Part shown: positions 57,431 through 64,000 of the stretch, piece after piece
Position numbering within the stretch: the first letter of the stretch is position 1
How the letters are laid out: the number at the start of each line of letters is the position of its first letter
Source: Coenobita brevimanus
Taxonomy: Eukaryota; Arthropoda; Malacostraca; Decapoda; Coenobitidae
Direction: 5' to 3'
DNA: 64,000 bases
NCBI GenBank assembly: GCA_032717465.1
Contig: CM064697.1
Span: 5,106,501-5,170,500 of the forward strand
The notes under the pieces: model-generated
What the model was told of the DNA's origin: nothing
Databases searched by the model: none
The model's input: the letters and a program-made list of their open reading frames with translations, nothing else
Translations under genes and position numbers: made by a program

Positions 57431-58746
57431 TGAAGAATAATGAATGAATTTCGATGCATCAAAGCAGAATACTTTAGATGATCTTAGACCTCCCCACTGA
57501 AAATCATTAACCTTACCTCTAAAATCTTATCATTACTATAGCATGAAGTATGCAGGTAATTCGCTTTTATTACTTTCTGACATTAAAACACTCGCCGTAT
57601 AAGTACGTACTGAGGTGTCCCCGCGTCCTTAACATCCTGTATGGTACGAGAACAGATTCCAGTGTTTATGAGTCTTAGTCTTCATTATACGTTTTAAATT
57701 CCATCAACCAATTATATTTGATAAGACCTGCTTCACGTGGTTAGTTTAAAAGAAAAAAAAATCTCTGTACACCGGGGGTCTGAAGGGATATTCATCACGC
57801 TAAATGGTCAGGAAAGGTGAAGGCTAATGACAGGCTAAACTCAGACAACCCGCCCACCCCCTCACCTTCCTTCCTCCCGACGACCTCCTTTCTCCATCAT
57901 TTTTCCCTACATGACCTTCGTTATGACTTCCTCTACCTTCTAGGACGGTTTTCACATTACTCAAGCTTTGTCAACTGACTCCCATTTTGTACATAAGGAA
58001 AGAAACAACACACTTCACTAACCATTTTGGTGCGTATGTTCTCTTTGGCAGAAAACTAGTGCTCGAAGTGATAAGTAGCCCGCTGCTAGGTGCAAGAAAA
58101 AGGTTGCAGGTAATATTATAATATGCACGTTCATTAAGTATATATATACTAGCGATGTTAGCAACTGTCAGTTGGCAAAAACATCAGATGAACAATATAT
58201 TAGTACAAGATGTCCACACTATCAAAATAAGAGGAAACACAAGAAGCGCTCACAGAGTGCAACACTCGCGTCCTATAATTGGTTAAACAGCCATGTCTTT
58301 GACGTCGTCCTGTGACCTTGATCTTTGACAAACTGTACTAAAAACTAATATTTTCATCCTTGCCCTGACCCTTAGTCTTTCCACCAGGCTGGATCAAATC
58401 AGATCATAACTAACTGAGCGGAGGCATGATGTGGAAAATACAACATACCGGTACCCTCCGAGTATGGCCACCGTAGGTTGGCCAGTAGTCAAGATAATAA
58501 TTATTATTATAATCACTACATCGGAGCAGAAACGGATGGGGTGGGTAAAGGAATAGGGAAGATGAACTCAAATGGGGGTGGGTGGTCAGGCACGGTGTAA
58601 CAAATACACCCTGTGAAGACGGGCGTTCTATGAGGGACAGTGCTGACTGTGGTGAGGTATAAGTTACGTATTTCTCTTAAAAATTCGATCTGGAGGGGGT
58701 AGGGGTAAAAAAATGGTGGGGTGGGTGGAGAAGAGTGGGTGTACCT
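57431..58746. other. Noncoding stretch
   Basis: No gene or major repeat recognised. Frames of about 100 codons on the minus strand near 58516-58842 have no domain. Confidence 0.5.
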
Positions 58747-59107
58747 GCGCCAACGAAGTTGGACGGAGGCTGTTTCCACCACCGTCTGTTTGTTTTTCTG
58801 TTTGTGTTCAAGATAAATATAATAGTTGTAACCGGATTTCAACGAAATCTGGTAGATAAGTTAACAATAGGTCATAGAAGAGTTGATTAGATTTTGAAGA
58901 GGATCCGGATCTGGATGCAGGAATAAATCAGTAATTTTACTGGCGACGGCGGATGTACGCGATCTCTGTGACTGTGTCAGGAAAAATTAAGACCGTAGAA
59001 TTGACTGTGTGAGACCGTACACGTATTTGATTGGGATGATGACGTACGGCAGCACCTCATAAATTTTATTGGCGCTGCCGGAGGTATATGTTTTTTGAGT
59101 GCTTTCG
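58747..59107 (+). repeat. Widespread invertebrate 'GCGCCAACGAAGTTGGA' repeat
   Basis: Starts GCGCCAACGAAGTTGGA, continues GTCTGTTTGTTTTTCTGTTT, GGATTTCAACGAAATCTGGT, GATTAGATTTTGAAGAGGAT, CCGGATCTGGATGCAGG, and ends TTGGCGCTGCCGGAGGTATA then GAGTGCTTTCG. This order (GCCAACGAAGTTGG ... GATCCGGAT ... GGCGGAGGT ... GAGTGC) is a repeat I recall as common to many marine invertebrate genomes. Confidence 0.7.
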
Positions 59108-59585
59108 GGATGATGTATCTGTGGACACCTACGGATAAACGGTGAAAACAAAATAAAAGCATATTCCAATGATGTCATCTTCCAAATGCATCAAACCCGG
59201 GTCTCAGAGAATTCTAATATAATGATGTACCACTGAAAGTCTTCCTTGTCCCTACTCATTATGATAAACACTGTGCCGTGGCTGAAACCTCATACCAATA
59301 ACAACACACAACGATAAAAGCTGCTATCAGTCAGGTTAGGCAGGACTACACAAAACTCTGCTCTGACTCTGACATACGGATGATTTTCCCCCAAAAGACA
59401 AGACTGACTGGACGACAACTGCCCAATCCACATTTTTGAGGATAATGGATACTGAGACTGCTTGGTACTGGTGAGCTAATCAAGTATTTATATCTGACAA
59501 CTGAACCCACACGGCGGACAAATAAAGCATTAGTTATATATTTCCCATAAATTAAAACACATATTCAATCTAATAATAATCCCAG
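59108..59585. other. Noncoding stretch
   Basis: Nothing recognised. Confidence 0.5.
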
Positions 59586-59745
59586 GCTAGTTCGGTTGAG
59601 AGATGGCAGCGGACCTAATGGACCCAGGTTCAAATCCCCGCTGAGGCAGGGAACAGTATAAGGATTTGAATTTCATATAAGCTGACTTTACAGATCTAAC
59701 AGAAGACCCGCCGACATGTCGTAAAAATACCCCCGCTAATACCAA
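59586..59745 (+). mobile_element. Possible tRNA-derived SINE
   Basis: TAGTTCGGTTGAGAGATGG resembles a polymerase III A box with D-arm, and GGTTCAAATCCCCGCTGAGG at ~59628 is an excellent B box / T-arm. Spacing (about 30-35 bp) suits a tRNA, but the acceptor stem does not pair and no anticodon arm closes cleanly, so this is a SINE head or tRNA pseudogene, not a functional tRNA. The tail (59660-59745) is non-tRNA. Confidence 0.5.
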
Positions 59746-59883
59746 TACACTAGTCCTATCTGAGAACACAACATGCATTCAATATGGACGGTGGGTGTTA
59801 GCGCCGAAGTGTGAGATGTGGGGGAAAATGGATGTAGGTCAATTGGGCCTTGGTAACGGGCTGTGATGCCTATGCCCAGAGTC

Positions 59884-59885
<2 letters not shown>

Positions 59886-59953
<68 letters not shown>
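59886..59953. repeat. (AC)n microsatellite
   Basis: About 34 AC repeats. Confidence 0.97.
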
Positions 59954-59960
<7 letters not shown>

Positions 59961-60405
59961 CAATAATCACCCTTGCTGTATCAGTGACATGGCTGCCAGT
60001 GTGACGACTCTCAATACCAGACACTACAGAAAACCAAAACGAACGGACTGAGGTAGAAACATACATGTTACAAAGGGAGGGACGTGAGGGGTGGGTGTGT
60101 GTAGTGAGAGTTGAGACAGCAATGGTGACGGCAGTTATGAAAGTACAGGTGAAGGCCCCAAAGCAATGCAAACACTAACTGACCTACTGATTGTAACTTC
60201 GATACCTACTCTACTGGAAAGAGAAAACTGCAAAATAAGGAAAGCTCTCCTTGTCCTCCCAACCCATGTATTTTGCTACAGTACAGTACCTACCGCACGT
60301 GCTTTGGGAAAAGTGAGAACACTACATATTACGGAAAAACCGTCACAGACATTTCATTTGGAAAGAATTAAATGTATCGCCTATCGTTACCTGTAACGTG
60401 AATAT
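59954..60405. other. Noncoding stretch
   Basis: Nothing recognised. Confidence 0.5.
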
Positions 60406-60410
60406 ATATA

Positions 60411-60740
60411 TCTACATCTATCTATCTATCTATATCTATTGTCAGACGCCTCAATCCCGTTCAGGGTGGCCACAAACAAATCGCCTCCACGTCGCCCTGT
60501 CCCTCGCCATTTCACTGCCCTGCTCCCAGCTCAAACTCCCCTCTCTCATATACCTCTCCACCCCATCCCTCCATCTCATCCTCGGCCTCCCCCTCCCTCT
60601 CCCTCCCTCCACCTCACTCACATACACTCTCTTCGTCAGTCTTTCACCCTCCATCCTGTCAACATGGCCAAACCACCTCAGTGTATTCCTCCTAATGCTT
60701 CCTATCACATCCACATCCACACCACAACGCTCCTTTATAT
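60411..60740 (-). mobile_element. LINE-C 3' end with (GATA)n tail
   Basis: Minus strand encodes IKERCGVDVDVIGSIRRNTL, RWFGHVDRMEGERLTKRVYV, RMRWRDGVERYMREGSLSW and RRFVCGHPERD, followed by GGGATTGAGGCGTCTGACA and a (GATA)n-like tail at 60411-60441. Nearly the same 5' truncation point as the 20.8-kb copy (start of IKERCGVDVDV against VKERCGVDVDV). The C-terminal domain is open. The RT core is absent. Confidence 0.85.
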
Positions 60741-60742
60741 AG

Positions 60743-60910
<168 letters not shown>

Positions 60911-60911
60911 T

Positions 60912-61093
60912 CCTAAATACAGCTCTTAAAACTGCTGATTATTTCACAACCATTGTTTACATCCCCCCTGAAAACTGAGATTTGATATACTATAATAACA
61001 TTTTTTTTTTCCCTTGACACCAAACAATACATCAAACGATCGTTCAATGAATATCGACTAAGAAAATATCAGATTCTCATATCAAATGGTGTT

Positions 61094-61124
<31 letters not shown>

Positions 61125-61660
61125 CTTAACATATCTTGCCTGCCTATCGTACGAACATTACACTTACTCGCCGTTGGTTCTCAAGGCCTCAGTTACACAC
61201 TAATGGATGTTGAAGAAAAATTGTGGGGTGAGGGCTATCTCTGACGATGGTGTATGTATTCGGTACTGTCAATAACATGTCGAGGGTGATAACGTAGGTA
61301 TAGTCAGAGCAAAGCAGGTAAGTATCTCATTAATCGCAGGTGTGTATTTAAACAGTGTAGGTTATGTAGTGCTAAGAAAGGGATAGTATTGCAAATGATC
61401 AAGTCAGGGTGTATTTAGGAGGGGTTGTGGCAAGGCAGGAGGGTAGGGAATGCTGGCATGTTAGAAAGGAAGGAGACAATTTGGGGGATGGCTGGAGGGA
61501 AGGTATGGATGGAGAGAAGGGAAGGGAGGTGAGGTAGGTATTGTGGACATGTGAGAGAGTTACTAACAAAACAGGAAGGAAAGCTGACCACTCATTCTGT
61601 CCACTCGATGTCAAGGATCTCAGGATTCCGCCTCCCATACACAAAAAAACCACCTACCAA
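60912..61660. other. Noncoding stretch
   Basis: (AC)n at 61093-61120 and a purine-rich patch at 61418-61560. No gene recognised. Confidence 0.5.

Positions 61661-61661
<1 letters not shown>

Positions 61662-61711
<50 letters not shown>
61662..61711. repeat. (AC)n microsatellite
   Basis: About 24 AC repeats. Confidence 0.97.
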
Positions 61712-61715
<4 letters not shown>

Positions 61716-62395
61716 GTCTCCATATCTTTTAATTGCTTCTCCTTGCGACCTTCCTTCTAATCCTCTCTTCACTACTTTCACTCTCTTGAAATTCTTCTTT
61801 TCGATACGGCGTCCTTCCTTTGCAAGCCTTCCCTTCAAGACTTTATTTCTTTACCAAACTCACCCCTTTTCATTTACTTTCTATTCTTTTTCCTACTACG
61901 TTTACATCATCCCTCACTTTCCTTTACTTTTCCAAACACAAATTCATCTTTCCCAATTTTTTTTCCATAAACCTCATTTTTCAATCTCACCAAAATTCCT
62001 TCTCCTCCGTCCAAGTCACTTTTCCTTCTAGTTCTTTCCCTATTTCCTTTTCTTCCTAGTTTGTCCCTCAGTTTTTCTTCCATCCTCTCTCCCATTTCAG
62101 TCTTACTATACGAACGAAACTGCACTCAAACCATCAGCCCTCTTTCCTCTCACTTACTGTCTGCCTTCGTCTCTCCTTGCCATTCTACCTTTTCACCCGT
62201 TTCGTTTTCACCTCCCTCCTCTGCGCTCATATTCCTTAATTATTTTTCTTTTTCCTTTCCCAACTTCACCCGTTCATTCCTTTCTCCTTTATTTTTCACT
62301 CCTTCAGAAATAATATCCTTTCCAGTTTCCCCTCTTCCTTTCCTTTCCCTGCCCATTCTTCCTACCTCCCTGTCAAGTATCAATTCTAATCTCCA
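61712..62395 (+). repeat. Pyrimidine-rich tract
   Basis: About 680 bp dominated by CTTTTCC/TTCCTT. Long Ser/Phe/Pro-rich frames (167 codons at 62061-62564 and overlapping ones) follow from composition. Confidence 0.65.
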
Positions 62396-64000
62396 ACCCT
62401 CTCATTGGGTAACCAAGTGCGTCCTTGCCAAGACGATTTTTTGCCGGCAGCCTATGTTATTGTTGTGGTGCTGGCAGGTCAGACTTTCGTTCGGGATGTC
62501 CATTGTTTCTGTTCCTCCAGACTGTTACACTACTTTGTTTTTTTCTGTTCTTATACCAACTTAAATCTCAGTAGTTCTTTTCTCCGTCAATCGCACCCCT
62601 CCAGACAATAGCATGATTAGTTTCCATATCAAGATCATACATCATACCTGTGAACGTACGAGCACCAATATCGGCCACAATCAATCGTCCATAATCAATG
62701 GTACTGGAACTATAATTGCCTGTCTTCCCGTATCACCACTTGCTCAGCAGGCCCTCGCACCCTCATTAATCTACTGTGGCCTTTGGCTTGAGGGCTCTCG
62801 ATACTCGATCTCACATCTCGTATCTCATGAGCAATCATTGCCAGTCCCGAGGCACGCTGTCGTCATTGACATGTCAGATGAAATAGTAGTAAATTTGTCA
62901 ACCATCCTGGATTTCAAAGACGAATATGGTTATGATATTTATTATCTGATTACATACGCTTAAATGGTTGCAAACACTCCTCAATTTTTTGTGTTTAAGA
63001 AGTGTACGAATACTATATTCTATTTTGACTCTACGTTAGTCAAATTTGGTGATACTAAAGAACTGCCCAAGTCGTCAATCTAAAGATGGGTTTCAACTGA
63101 TGTAAAGTTATTTTCCGTTCCACACATGATCTAACTCACCGTGACTGTAAGCGGATGTACTATCTGAGGTTCACTAAAATATGCCGTCATTATCATCACA
63201 CACATAACACAGAGAAATATTTCTCATTACTTTACCTGCAGAGCGGCTGCTGCTCCTTCTCCTCCTCCTCGCCCTCAGGAATCCAGGGGTTGTGGCCGTG
63301 GGATGGGGCGAGGCCACTGCAGCAGACCTACAAAAAAACTAGTTGACACAGTCCTGGTCGCCTCATCCTTGCCTACCAACGCACCCCTTCCCCTCCACAT
63401 CTCCCCCTTTACATTCCCCCTCCCTCTCCACCTCCTTCTCATCTGTACTGTAAATCATTATACTTTTCGGGGCGGTATAAAAAAAAAAAAAAAAAAAAAC
63501 TAACACACTAAGCTTATACTCCTCTCTCCCTCTCTCTCTACGTCGGCAATACTTTTCCATCTGTCTGACCTGGACCTCCATGTTAATAATTCCAACACTT
63601 TCTATGCGTTGTCAAAGAATGCAATATGTATGCTGTAAGAATCTAAATGTGTATCGTATATATCTTGCTTATACAGCCTACCATAACGATTTATAGCTGA
63701 TTCATTTACACTGTATAAATACAGTTCTTATTACTGATATGTCGTGACCCTTTTAAAATCTCCCCATTGGCCCCTCTCCTTTCCATACCCGTTCCTTTCA
63801 CTCTAACCATCCTCTTCCTCCTCTAATAATCTTAAAATCCAACTCCATTCTTCTGTTCCCCCATCTCAACTCCTCGTCTCCCTCTTCCTCTCTCCATTTT
63901 CATTAGCCTTCGTTTCCTTCACCCGTGTCCACTTTCCCACTGATGTACACAGAAGGAGTGAAGTGAACGCTTCTTATTGCTGTTTTCATTGAGCCGCTTT
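62396..64000. other. Noncoding end of window
   Basis: A 116-codon plus frame at 62613-62963 has balanced composition but no domain I recognise and no obvious splice context. Poly-A at 63479-63499. Pyrimidine-rich DNA at 63760-63900. No gene called. Confidence 0.4.

Noticed and set aside
61786..62564. Overlapping 80-167 codon Ser/Phe/Pro-rich frames
   Set aside because: The region is a pyrimidine tract, so composition alone removes stop codons. No domain is seen.

Overview
The window looks like nuclear DNA of a large, repeat-laden invertebrate genome, most likely a decapod crustacean (crab or shrimp). The evidence is indirect: extreme density of (AC/GT)n, (AT)n and (CT)n microsatellites, several degenerate RTE-like non-LTR retrotransposons, hAT-type transposons, many short dispersed repeats, and genes reduced to small exons separated by kilobases. 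There is no bacterial gene organisation. I see no complete intact protein-coding gene.

Layout. 1-17.4 kb is a patchwork of dispersed repeats and 5'-truncated LINEs: LINE-A at 1.5-2.9 kb with a 29-bp target-site duplication, a three-copy tandem duplication at 3.2-5.0 kb carrying a 61-bp LINE-C tip, a decayed LINE-C at 8.3-9.1 kb, a ~1-kb tandem duplication at 10.15-11.93 kb, and LINE-B with a nested SINE-like insertion at 15.0-17.2 kb. 17.4-20.6 kb holds a broken gene of a multicopy, transposon-like family surrounded by a recurrent 14-bp motif, and a possible minus-strand first exon. 20.8-25 kb carries another LINE-C end and a cluster of palindromic 'GATACAGCCTTCATTTACCC' repeats. 25.3-36.3 kb is the most striking block: microsatellites, a MITE with 43-bp inverted termini, then a ~7-kb imperfect giant palindrome made of a 24-bp minisatellite, a hAT-like non-autonomous element, and a third minisatellite block in direct orientation.

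36.9-41.2 kb contains the best candidate host gene: two plus-strand exons, phase-compatible, encoding TM3, a very short loop, TM4 and the stop codon of a probable Cys-loop ligand-gated ion channel subunit. Its upstream exons were not found. 41-64 kb is mainly noncoding, with long microsatellites, decayed reverse transcriptase pieces (45.2-45.8 and 51.9-52.3 kb), a degenerate ~20-bp minisatellite (49.5-50.3 kb), the 3' end of a hAT element with transposase remnant (54.0-54.5 kb), an unrecognised 96-codon minus-strand reading frame (56.6-56.9 kb), a SINE-like element (57.1-57.4 kb), a tRNA-like SINE head (59.6 kb), and a LINE-C end at 60.4-60.7 kb.

The genes do not form a pathway. What ties the window together is its history of mobile-element insertion, tandem duplication and inverted duplication. 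All family assignments come from reading translated motifs by eye; no database search was possible.
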